From Cytophagales bacterium (lineage in GTDB: Bacteria > Bacteroidota > Bacteroidia > Cytophagales > Cyclobacteriaceae): a DNA stretch of 64,000 nt. The notes below the pieces were generated by a model. It saw nothing but the letters and a program-made list of their open reading frames with translations, was not told the DNA's origin and ran no database searches. Shown here piece after piece: positions 26,797-34,427 of this stretch. The DNA lies in contig JAFLBR010000002.1 in NCBI GenBank assembly GCA_017303795.1, positions 124,001 through 188,000 of the forward strand, written 5' to 3'. Numbering within the stretch: position 1 is the first letter of the stretch; every line of letters starts with the position of its first letter. The position numbers were made by a program, and so were the translations under genes.

Positions 26797-27922
26797 ACTG
26801 CAGGAATTTGAGCGCATCATGGCCGCAGCTGAAAAGCCGGACACCAAACCCCCACCACATTTCAAAGAGCAATTACAAACTGAAGTAGAAAGAATCAAAC
26901 GTACTTTCATCCATGAAGTCTTTCACTTCGATGATGAACGCCACCTGGAACGCTACATTCAATTCCACCAGCAAACACTCATCGGACTTTTAGACAAACT
27001 CGCCCACCAATCTCAAATCACCAAAGGCAGCCGCAAAGAATACCTATCGCTCATCTACATCCATCTGGACCTCATCCTCCAGTTTATAGAACGTCATTTT
27101 GTGCGCTACTTTGATCAGGATGCCAAAGCCCCTGAAGTGTACCTCTCCATCGCCCGCAAAGAACTGGCAAAAGACATAGACACAATCACCACAACCCTGC
27201 GGGGCGCAAATGCAGATGATCAACTCCTCACCGTTATGATGCAGGTGATTCAAAACATCCTGGACAACGGCTATCGGGAAATCACCTTCCGGCAAGTGAT
27301 GTATGCCAAAGAAATGCACAAAGAACTGTCCTTACTGACTACAAAAGATACTATTCGTGACATCAATGAAGAGTTGCGCCAGATCATGTATTACCTCAAC
27401 GTCAACTCCGTCAAAGCCGTTACCTATCACGCCCACTACATCAGCACGTTGCTGGACGCGGCCGCCACGCGCCATGAAAAAATTGAACAACTCTCGCTGG
27501 TCATGAAAACCATCAGCCAGGCACAAGTTAAACCCGGTATCCACTACAACCTCAAAGCCGCCAACCTCAAAGATCAACTTGCGGAATTCATCAGCGTAGA
27601 AATGGATTATCAGGAAAGGCTGCAACGCCTCAACGCTCCATCACCAGGTTCCGGTGCCTCCATCTCTGGATTTAAACTTAAGTTTGACGCCTCCGTAGCA
27701 CAACTCGCTTACCTCATTCGCATCTTTCTGGAAACAAAAATCATCGCCAACACTAACCTTACGCACATCATCCACTTTCTGGCGCAATTCGTGGTCACCA
27801 AAAAATCAGAAACGCTCTCATTCACCAGCTTCCGCACCAAATACTATAACGTGGAAGACAGTACCAAACAATCCGTGCGCACACTGCTCACCACCTTGAT
27901 TCATCACATTGATCAATCGTAA
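26774..27922 (+). CDS. RteC-like protein
   Basis: Cytoplasmic 382-aa helical protein. The C-terminal third (KLKFDASVAQLAYLIRIFLE through FRTKYYNVEDSTKQSVRTLL) follows the pattern of RteC, a regulator of Bacteroides conjugative elements. The N-terminal part is helical and not recognised. I chose the ATG at 26774, overlapping the FecR-like gene by 23 nt, because the in-frame open reading further upstream is only overlap with that gene. Strongly C-ending codons match the two upstream genes. No tra genes are present in the window, so its control target is unknown. Confidence 0.75.
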   Translation: MPPQIKYELQEFERIMAAAEKPDTKPPPHFKEQLQTEVERIKRTFIHEVFHFDDERHLERYIQFHQQTLIGLLDKLAHQSQITKGSRKEYLSLIYIHLDLILQFIERHFVRYFDQDAKAPEVYLSIARKELAKDIDTITTTLRGANADDQLLTVMMQVIQNILDNGYREITFRQVMYAKEMHKELSLLTTKDTIRDINEELRQIMYYLNVNSVKAVTYHAHYISTLLDAAATRHEKIEQLSLVMKTISQAQVKPGIHYNLKAANLKDQLAEFISVEMDYQERLQRLNAPSPGSGASISGFKLKFDASVAQLAYLIRIFLETKIIANTNLTHIIHFLAQFVVTKKSETLSFTSFRTKYYNVEDSTKQSVRTLLTTLIHHIDQS

Positions 27923-28033
27923 AGCAAGCACCAAACAATGTTTGAAATTCGCTTGCAGACTCCTGCAATGCCGGTAGCATCCCAATCAGTTTCGTCATAA
28001 TACAGGATGAAACACCAACACCCAAGGCAAGCA

Positions 28034-28729
28034 CTACGGTATATTCAGTATCGCCTCAATTTTTTTCTCTACTATCGCAAAGCGCTCCGCTGCAAGAAGA
28101 GGAGAAAGGTGTGATGATATGATCTCTGACCGGTAAGGATTATCCCACACACGCTGATACTGTGCCTTAACAAAATGCCGCACCGGTGCATCGGCCTTCG
28201 CGATCAAAGAAACAACCTGCGTGGCATTATCAGTGAGGTAGATAATATCTTCAAAATCATGACTGCCACGGTAATCACCTCGGCCACGCCCGTGAAAGGT
28301 TGAAAATTTGGTAGCCAGAAAGTACGGGAGTGTAAAGATCTGAATCTCCGGTCCACCCGGTAGTGCATGTTGTTGCAATGTCAGCAGTCCTGGCTTATAC
28401 CACGGATTAGAGAAACCCAACACTTTTTCATCATCAGGCATCATATCAACGGTGATGTCATCGTATAGAAACCTACATAAAATCGGAGCGGATGGATCAG
28501 GAGTAAACCCCAACGCAGTCAGTTCTTCCTGCAAACGTGCCCACGCACCATAACTTTCTTACGTAATACTCAGATCAATATCTTTTGTTGGCCGGAGTTC
28601 ATCCGCAGCCGGATCGTCTGTGTATAAACTGATCACCGCCCCACCCACAAAGGCAACTTTAGACCGCAGGTCTTTTAAGGCAATTGCAATCTTGCGCACC
28701 ACGCCAATGTTGATCACCTTATTCTCCAT
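28034..28729 (-). pseudogene. AbiEii-like nucleotidyltransferase with in-frame stop codon
   Basis: Frame from ATG at 28729 reads 56 codons including VAFVGGAVISLY and PTKDIDLSIT, the GG...DxDL signature of the nucleotidyltransferase fold of AbiEii/MenA-type toxins. It then meets TAA (28559-28561) and continues in the same frame for 175 codons (ESYGAWARL..., HDFEDIIYL...) to 28034. With read-through the product would be about 231 aa. The start overlaps the upstream HTH gene by 11 nt, as in type IV toxin-antitoxin pairs. Either a nonsense-inactivated toxin or a base-call error. Confidence 0.75.
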
Positions 28730-29249
28730 CTTTCAAAATAAGTTTTTTCAATTCTTGTTTCGCTAACTCCTGCTCACGCACACGTCCCACCCTTAAAGCG
28801 TCAATCAGTGCCAGGCTTTGGTAGAGGTAGTCGTCCTTTTTTGATGCTTCCACTAACGATGGATAAAGTGGTTCAATGGCTTGCCCACGGCTCTCCCCAT
28901 ACGCATCGGCCCATACGTAGTGCTCTTCAGACGCTATCAGGTTGGCTAACGGTGGTGCACTGTGCGCAGTCTTCAGGCCCCGTACTATTGCCCCCGGCTT
29001 TTGAGGGAACACATACCGGATGCCGTGTGACAGAAAATCCAGTAACGCCAATCTGCTCACCTCGCGCTTAGACCTGTTAATAAGATCACTCTGTACAGAT
29101 CGGTTCAGGGACTCACTGACCTCAGAGGCACTAATACCAAGATCGGCCGCTAACTTCTTCATCTGCCAGAGCTGACCTTTGCTGCTGTATGAAAGGATTT
29201 TCAGGAGTATGGGAACGTCCTGAGGTCTCATTGAAGTTATTTTTCTCAT
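28719..29249 (-). CDS. Winged-helix protein, AbiEi-like antitoxin candidate
   Basis: Protein of 176 aa with an N-terminal MarR/winged-helix segment (QLWQMKKLAADLGISASEVS, about 30-60) followed by a helical domain with HGIRYVFPQKPG and EPLYPSLVEA segments. It overlaps by 11 nt the start of a nucleotidyltransferase gene, the order antitoxin then toxin used by AbiE-type systems. Start at 29249 is taken; Met7 is an alternative. Function as an antitoxin/transcriptional autoregulator is inferred from the partner. Confidence 0.75.
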   Translation of the reverse strand: MRKITSMRPQDVPILLKILSYSSKGQLWQMKKLAADLGISASEVSESLNRSVQSDLINRSKREVSRLALLDFLSHGIRYVFPQKPGAIVRGLKTAHSAPPLANLIASEEHYVWADAYGESRGQAIEPLYPSLVEASKKDDYLYQSLALIDALRVGRVREQELAKQELKKLILKDGE

Positions 29250-29323
29250 AAATTTGCAATTCGCGAATTGCAGATTGAAAACTTAGGTTGAGATTAACAA
29301 GCCCAAAATTTCTATCCTGAACC

Positions 29324-29611
29324 TCAAAGTACTGCTTTATCATACGCATCCCCATGCCGCATCACCCACCGCTTATCCCGCTTCCAGCTCTCGGCTATCG
29401 CAGGGGTAATCCGCGCAACCAGCTCACATACTGCCTTTTGTTTTTCCAGCAGCTCCACCAACCGGTCATACAACACCTGCAACTCAGCCACTTTCTCCAT
29501 ATAATAAAATTGATCCACACGCTGATGTATCTTCACCGCATTCAACTGGTCCAACTCTTTTATAAATTCATTCAGCCGCGCAATCAATCGCGCCATCGTT
29601 CGGAGGTCCAT
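29324..29611 (-). CDS. Small coiled-coil hypothetical protein
   Basis: Protein of 95 aa, mostly alpha-helical with heptad-like Leu spacing (LIARLNEFIKELDQL, LYDRLVELLEKQ) and a basic C-terminal part (ESWKRDKRWVMRHGDAYD). The family was not recognised. Its codons end mostly in G or C, matching the compositional character of the surrounding stretch. A long inverted repeat with a T-run lies just upstream of its start and could attenuate it. Confidence 0.55.
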   Translation of the reverse strand: MDLRTMARLIARLNEFIKELDQLNAVKIHQRVDQFYYMEKVAELQVLYDRLVELLEKQKAVCELVARITPAIAESWKRDKRWVMRHGDAYDKAVL

Positions 29612-29637
29612 CAGGCAGGTTTTGGGTCATAAAAAAA

Positions 29638-29710
29638 GACCGGCTGCCATTCCCTAAACCAGTATGAAGAAATATTCTGATTACTCTAAACTGTAAATGG
29701 CAGCACGGTC
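29638..29710 (-). ncRNA. Long stem-loop with T-run, candidate attenuator or small RNA end
   Basis: On the minus strand GACCGTGCTGCCATT (29710-29696) pairs with AATGGCAGCCGGTC (29651-29638) with a single bulge, across a 44-nt loop. TTTTTTT follows directly. The shape is that of an intrinsic terminator with a long loop, placed 27 bp upstream of the 95-aa gene. It could end a small RNA or attenuate that gene. The rest of the 270-bp gap 29612-29881 shows nothing else. Confidence 0.4.
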
Positions 29711-29881
29711 AACAGACAAACCCACAAGGTTTATCATCGGTATTAAAATGACATGAAGGGTTAGAAAGAGGTTGGATTTTGATAAGAATTTTACCACAAT
29801 CCAATATATTTTTTGCCAATTCTTACTACCAAATCATTGCGACTCTTAGTAAATTTAACAATTGAATAAATTTGGAATACT

Positions 29882-30453
29882 ATGAAACCACCAGACAGGA
29901 CAGAAATTAGTTTTTCATTGAACCGATCTACTCTTGTTGTGGGGTTGGCAATTACAGCTGTAGCTATTTTGGTGACTTTTCTAATTTCCTATTACTACAA
30001 TTTCGAAGTCTACTTTCGAGATTACATTGCTTTATTCACGACAGGGATCGTTTGCACGACCTTGTTCTATCATTCAAAAAATATTGGCCTGACCCATGCC
30101 TATCATGTAGAAAAGCTATCGTTTGAAAGAGAAAAATTGAAAGCTGAAAATGAACGAAAAGTGGCCGAGTATTCGTTAATGATTTGCAGTGAATGGTTTA
30201 AGCCATCAGTTTCAACAGAGGTAAAATTAGGAGGACTGGTATTACAAGCCATATCAAGAAACTTTTTGAGGAAGGCTTTTTTAAGAAGCCAAGGTCGGTG
30301 AACGATATAATTAATCAATGTTTAAAAAAGTATAGCCTCGCTTTTCGAAGTGCTGAGACTTCTGGGGTGTTACTATTATTGGTTAAAAGCGGTGGTTTGA
30401 AAAAAGTTCGATCTGAAAAGAATAAGAATCTGTATCAGAACAGGCAGATCTAA
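29882..30453 (+). pseudogene. Frameshifted two-TM membrane protein with C-terminal HTH-like domain
   Basis: The first frame from ATG 29882 encodes two hydrophobic helices (about 18-38 and 47-63), a coiled-coil (LSFEREKLKAENERKVAEYS) and CSEWFKPS, and would end at 30301. From about 30210 another frame carries a convincing domain, ITSHIKKLFEEGFFKKPRSV then INQCLKKY...LLLVKSGGLKKVR...NLYQNRQI, ending at 30453. That part lacks a start codon and resembles small HTH domains found at the C-termini of such proteins. The simplest reading is one gene of about 190 codons broken by a frameshift or sequence error between 30200 and 30250. Confidence 0.6.
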
Positions 30454-31313
30454 TTGTTGGCGCCAATGGAGGCGATTTTGTCTTTACAAATCCGTTCAAC
30501 TACTGCCTTCATTTCGTTTAGACGATCAACGAGTATTGTTAGTTCTTCCCTTGTGATAAAGTAATCATCGCGGTACCTGGCATCCACATAGCCGCGTTTA
30601 AGCAGATCGAAAATGTGTTTTTCTTTTTTGTTACTTTCAGCAGGGAAGAGTAAGTAAAGTTCCTCCGATAACTCCTTCGCCTGTTTTCGAAGTTTACCAA
30701 GGTTATGCGTTTTGGGCTTGTACCCGGTAAACACTAGTAGAATTGTATAATAAAATGATTCCGCTACTTGATGCGATAGGAAAGCACCATCATTCAACTG
30801 ATCATCTTCTATATGACCGATAAGTTTAAGAAACGAGTTGCCTTTTGGATGCCATTTTTCAAAATACTGTCGAGTGAATTCTTTTTCTTCTGCCGGAGTG
30901 AGTTCGCGAGGCTCAGCAAATTGAACCTTCCCACTATCGTGAAGTGAAATACCTTCCTTAAGAATGTCCGTAAAAAAATATTGACCAACCTCAAGCCCTT
31001 CATTGATATAGCCAATGTCATGTATCTCCATATTAACAGCAGAGCGGTACATGCGGGACCGGTTCACCACTTTGTCCTCTAACTCGTATGATTTTTCCTG
31101 AGCTTCTTTGGTAACTACCAGTAGATCATAATCACTTACATACTCATATCGGATGCCATCCCGTCCTGTATACGTGTGCTCTGTAAATGTTCCTTTAGCA
31201 TAACTTCCAAACAAGATAATCTTCTCCGGGTCGGCTACCTCCCGGATGATTTCCACAATCCGCAAAATCTCGCGTTGATTGTTTTCCGGAAGGTGGGAAA
31301 GGGAGGTTTTCAT
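30450..31313 (-). CDS. MNT-HEPN fusion protein (nucleotidyltransferase plus HEPN)
   Basis: Protein of 287 aa. The N-terminal minimal nucleotidyltransferase has ILFGSYAKG (Gly36-Ser37) and VSDYDLLVV (Asp61, Asp63). A C-terminal HEPN helical domain (about 145-280) contains LSHQVAESFYYTILLVFTGY and DARYRDDYFITREEL. The MNT and HEPN halves, usually separate toxin-antitoxin genes, are joined. The HEPN RX4-6H ribonuclease motif is not apparent, so this copy may not be a toxin nuclease. It overlaps the converging frameshifted gene by 4 bp at its end. Confidence 0.85.
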   Translation of the reverse strand: MKTSLSHLPENNQREILRIVEIIREVADPEKIILFGSYAKGTFTEHTYTGRDGIRYEYVSDYDLLVVTKEAQEKSYELEDKVVNRSRMYRSAVNMEIHDIGYINEGLEVGQYFFTDILKEGISLHDSGKVQFAEPRELTPAEEKEFTRQYFEKWHPKGNSFLKLIGHIEDDQLNDGAFLSHQVAESFYYTILLVFTGYKPKTHNLGKLRKQAKELSEELYLLFPAESNKKEKHIFDLLKRGYVDARYRDDYFITREELTILVDRLNEMKAVVERICKDKIASIGANN

Positions 31314-31370
31314 AAACTACCATAGTTAGTTGTCAACGCGAATTTAATAATAATGTGGGCTTGAGTATAG

Positions 31371-31396
31371 GCTTTTGCCATGCAGACAGCAAAAGC
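31371..31396. other. Perfect 8-bp hairpin in intergenic region
   Basis: GCTTTTGC, 10-nt loop, GCAAAAGC in the 287-bp gap 31314-31600, about 57 bp upstream of the MNT-HEPN start. No T-run follows on either strand. Possible operator; nothing else was recognised in this gap. Confidence 0.3.
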
Positions 31397-31600
31397 AATT
31401 CATTTACGCAGGTCTTCTTCAGGGTTGATAATTGTCGCACCAAATGCGATGATTAGATACATATTCATCGCATCGGCAGGAAAATCAAAACATTTCCTAA
31501 AACCAGTGCTGAATTGACCATGGCCCAGCAAACTCCACACGTTTGCTTCTAACTATCGTCTTTCATACAAAATGCTTATTTTCAAATTATTAATTAGCAA

Positions 31601-31804
31601 ATGTTCAAATTAATGGATTTCAACCCATGGACACTTCACCTGAAGTTCAAGCGAAACGGAGGTTCTGGCTTTCAGTTTTTTGTAATAATCGCATGCATTG
31701 GTGCCGGGTTCTCAATCGGCTATGCGGTAGGGCGTGCGGTTGAAAAAAAAGAGTGGCTTGAATTGGTAAACCCACCAGCAGAGAAAAAACCGCAATCCTC
31801 ATAA
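31601..31804 (+). CDS. Small single-TM hypothetical protein
   Basis: Protein of 67 aa with one hydrophobic segment with small residues (FFVIIACIGAGFSIGYAVG, about 26-44) and a charged C-terminus. The family was not recognised. Its last base is the first base of the next gene, indicating a two-gene unit. Confidence 0.55.
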   Translation: MFKLMDFNPWTLHLKFKRNGGSGFQFFVIIACIGAGFSIGYAVGRAVEKKEWLELVNPPAEKKPQSS

Positions 31805-32061
31805 TGATGGTAAGAGGTATTTATGATTTTTTGTTCTTGCCGCAGAGTATGCAGTACACGCACACCTGGGAACATGGAATTTTTCTGGTATCAAGAGTGG
31901 GGGATGGTGTCGCCTTTAATCTGTATAGCTGTGGTAATTTTTTTGTCGAAATCAAGTATGCACAACCAGACAATCGGATTGAAGGTATCCGCGCATTTAA
32001 AAATAGTTCTCAGTTGGAGCCTTACCTGGAAAGCATCCCGGACCTAAGAAGACTCCTCTAA
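31804..32061 (+). CDS. Small hypothetical protein
   Basis: Soluble 85-aa protein with a mixed alpha/beta pattern (EHGIFLVSRVGDGVAFNLYS, FFVEIKYAQPDNRIEGIRAF). Similar short proteins occur near mobile genes in Bacteroidota; no function is known. It ends 40 bp before the tRNA-end remnant and converges on the recombinase gene. Confidence 0.6.
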   Translation: MMVRGIYDFLFLPQSMQYTHTWEHGIFLVSRVGDGVAFNLYSCGNFFVEIKYAQPDNRIEGIRAFKNSSQLEPYLESIPDLRRLL

Positions 32062-32100
32062 TCACCAAGACTTAATTACTGGTAAATCATCGCTAACCAT

Positions 32101-33708
32101 CTAAACAAATTCACACGGTTCGATTCCGTTCGGGGCTACCAAAGCGGACAGGTGAGGAATATTTCCTTCCTGTCCGTTTTTATTTTGCCTTAGCGACTCT
32201 GAGAATGAGTAAGTTAGAGCAAGTACTGGATTGACCTCATCGGTTCGATAATGGTCTATTTTTCGATCATACAATAATCCCTTCGGAAAGAGTAGATTTT
32301 GGATATTCTTCTTCTCCTTAGACCCACCAGAAAGCCACAAATTGACCAAATTTGACATGATTTCTAGTGCTTTATTCACCTGGACTAATGGGTTCGATAA
32401 AATCAAAGCCGACTTTTCAATTTCATTGGCTAAGTCTGTTAACTCAGCCTTTAATTTTTCTGAAATCTTCTCGTAAATCGATCTATCGATTTCACCATAC
32501 GCAAATCTTTCCTCAACTTTTTCAAGCTTCTGTTTCAGCTCTGTTAGTTTAGTTTTTATTTCCTTGTTGCCTGAAGCATTCTCTTTAACTACCTCCTCAT
32601 ACTGTTCAAGAATTTTATCTCGTAATACGGGTACCCACAATTCGTTAGTTTGGAACGCAGATAAAAGCTCTTGGAAACGAGCGTGAAGATGCTTGGCACT
32701 TTTATTACACTTACATCCTATCTTGTTACACTTATAGTAATATAGCTTTTTGCTTTTAACAATATAGGCAGTAAACGGAGTGCCACACTCTGCGCAATAG
32801 ACAAATTGCTTTAAAGGAACATTGTCATTTTCCTTTTTATGCTTGTACCCTGAAAGATTGGCTTTGGATTCTTTAATAATCTCATTTGCCTTAAAGAAGA
32901 CTTTCTCGGAAACAATAGGTTCATGGTTTCCTTTTACAACTTGTCCTTCCAGTAAAGAATGAGAAAGGAATCCACAGTAAAATGGATTCCTTAATATTTC
33001 TGAGATTCTCTTTCTGCTAAGTTTTAATCCGCCCTTCCAAAGTCGTTCAGCGATCTCTGTGTTTGAAAGCTTTTCATGTACTTTCATTTCAAAAGCTTTA
33101 CGTATCAACTTCCCCTGTTCGTTGGGAATAATTCGTTGAACTCTGGAATCTGATCGATCGTAGGAATAACCCACTGGAGCGCCACCAACCCATTCACCTC
33201 TCATGAGTTTCTCCTTCATTCCAGCGATACACTTTTGACGTCTTAAATCATTGTCGTACTGACTGAATAAGAAAAGAATGTTTTGTTGTAATACCCCTGA
33301 AGGATTACTTGTGTCAATTGGTTGAGTAACTGAAACAATTGTAATTCCTAACTCTCTTAATTGCCTTGATAACCAAATTGCATTTTCACCTGTACGGCTA
33401 AATCTTTCAAGACTGTACACAACGATGTAATCAATTCCTTCTTTATAGTTTTTTGCGAAGTTGACCATTCGCTTGAACTCATTTCTTTCGTCTGTCTGAG
33501 CACTCTCGTATGTTCCACCAAATCTTCCTTTCACTTGTAGTGAGTTCTTGATGGCAAATTGCTCACACCCTTTTAGCTGAACTTCAAGACTCAGATTTTC
33601 TGTTTGTTCTTTGCTTGATACTCGTGTATAAATAATTGCATTCTTACTACCACTCTTGATTTTCTTTTGACCCTTCCCGAAGTTTTGAAGAATTTTCAAA
33701 TTTTCCAT
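32101..33708 (-). CDS. Large serine site-specific recombinase
   Basis: Large serine recombinase of 535 aa. The resolvase catalytic domain (about 24-170) has the nucleophile in YTRVSSKEQ (Ser31) and the SLERFSRTGENAIWLSRQL helix. A recombinase domain (about 175-290, GYSYDRS, ILRNPFYCGFLSH), a zinc-ribbon (CAECG...CNKIGCKC, about 310-350) and a coiled-coil region (about 390-440) follow. Such enzymes cut and strand-exchange DNA at att sites to integrate and excise elements. The last 13 residues are encoded by a tRNA 3'-end remnant, suggesting that the gene ends inside its own attachment core. Start 33708 overlaps the small upstream gene by 62 bp. Confidence 0.93.
   Translation of the reverse strand: MENLKILQNFGKGQKKIKSGSKNAIIYTRVSSKEQTENLSLEVQLKGCEQFAIKNSLQVKGRFGGTYESAQTDERNEFKRMVNFAKNYKEGIDYIVVYSLERFSRTGENAIWLSRQLRELGITIVSVTQPIDTSNPSGVLQQNILFLFSQYDNDLRRQKCIAGMKEKLMRGEWVGGAPVGYSYDRSDSRVQRIIPNEQGKLIRKAFEMKVHEKLSNTEIAERLWKGGLKLSRKRISEILRNPFYCGFLSHSLLEGQVVKGNHEPIVSEKVFFKANEIIKESKANLSGYKHKKENDNVPLKQFVYCAECGTPFTAYIVKSKKLYYYKCNKIGCKCNKSAKHLHARFQELLSAFQTNELWVPVLRDKILEQYEEVVKENASGNKEIKTKLTELKQKLEKVEERFAYGEIDRSIYEKISEKLKAELTDLANEIEKSALILSNPLVQVNKALEIMSNLVNLWLSGGSKEKKNIQNLLFPKGLLYDRKIDHYRTDEVNPVLALTYSFSESLRQNKNGQEGNIPHLSALVAPNGIEPCEFV
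32114..32141 (+). other. tRNA 3'-end remnant, probable att core
   Basis: The stretch reads as the T-arm and acceptor end of a tRNA: CACGG-TTCGATT-CCGTT (four of five stem pairs), then CGGGGCT, discriminator A and CCA. Sequence to the left cannot form the rest of a tRNA (no AGCCCCG strand). The stretch overlaps the last codons of the serine recombinase (LVAPNGIEPCEFV), the pattern seen when an integrase gene abuts its attachment core. A second copy was not found in the window. Confidence 0.55.
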
Positions 33709-33871
33709 TTTCTTGATAGTTTTTCATGTGAATTGAAAGCAAGATGCGAGCCAGTCTTTCTATTGTATCTATTGCTCTTTCTGCTTCTTCATCACTAAAG
33801 TTTTCAAATCCTTTAAATTGTCTAAGTCTCTCCGGAGTCCACCGCGAAGACTTCAATCCCACCACACCCAT
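33647..33871 (-). CDS. Small hypothetical protein upstream of recombinase
   Basis: Protein of 74 aa with RWTPERLRQFKGFENFSDEE and AIDTIERLARILLSIHMKN, a helical pattern. It overlaps the recombinase start by 62 bp in another frame. Small acidic partners of this kind often precede recombinase genes in Bacteroidota elements. Possibly a directionality or regulatory factor; unproven. Confidence 0.55.
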   Translation of the reverse strand: MGVVGLKSSRWTPERLRQFKGFENFSDEEAERAIDTIERLARILLSIHMKNYQENGKFENSSKLREGSKENQEW

Positions 33872-33913
33872 TCTTTGACTCCTTAAATATATACCTACAA
33901 ACCACTTCCAAAA

Positions 33914-34396
33914 TTATTTTTTCCTTTTTCTCACATTAAAGAGAACAGGCCCCAGGTTTTCGCTGATTTTCTCCAAAGATCGACCTGCTACATATCCTCC
34001 AACACCTAAATCCATCAATGTCCAGATGTGATCATCAAGAGTAGTTATCGGAAGATTGAAGTACGGTACTAGCACGTAATTATTGAAAACTATAAACATG
34101 CAGATGCACATGAGTATCGGTCTCCAGTTCCGTTGCAACCAGCTTTCACCTTTTGTCTCTGATTCAATGATTTTTGATTTCGTTTCCAGGAGCTTGCTTT
34201 CATAATCAATACAAGCTCCTTCCATGTTCATAAGAAGTTCCTTGTACTTCAATTGAAGCTCAAGCTTCTCATCTGACTTGTCGATTTTGTCGATCGCATT
34301 TCCAATTGAATCGACTGTCTCCTTTACTCCAGCTCCGAGAATTTTAGACAAAAATCCTCCGATAGCTGGTTTTTTACCAACTTCACTTGCCTCCAT
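33914..34396 (-). CDS. Holin-like protein (GTA/phage 3-TM type)
   Basis: Protein of 160 aa. A helical N-terminal part with a central Lys/Glu-rich coiled segment (about 40-90) is followed by SWLQRNWRPILMCICMFIVF and a second hydrophobic stretch (about 125-145, LMDLGVGGYVAGRSLEKI). This order matches the 3TM holin family found in phages and gene transfer agents, in which the RNWRP segment precedes the membrane helices. Holins permeabilise the inner membrane at lysis. No endolysin gene is nearby, so the role here is uncertain. Confidence 0.7.
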   Translation of the reverse strand: MEASEVGKKPAIGGFLSKILGAGVKETVDSIGNAIDKIDKSDEKLELQLKYKELLMNMEGACIDYESKLLETKSKIIESETKGESWLQRNWRPILMCICMFIVFNNYVLVPYFNLPITTLDDHIWTLMDLGVGGYVAGRSLEKISENLGPVLFNVRKRKK

Positions 34397-34427
34397 ATTT
34401 GTATGTTTAATTGTTAGATAATTCTGT

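Noticed and set aside
32041-32141. A complete tRNA gene ending at 32141
   Set aside because: The T-arm and acceptor 3' strand are present, but the 48 bases to the left give no D-arm, anticodon arm or matching 5' acceptor strand.
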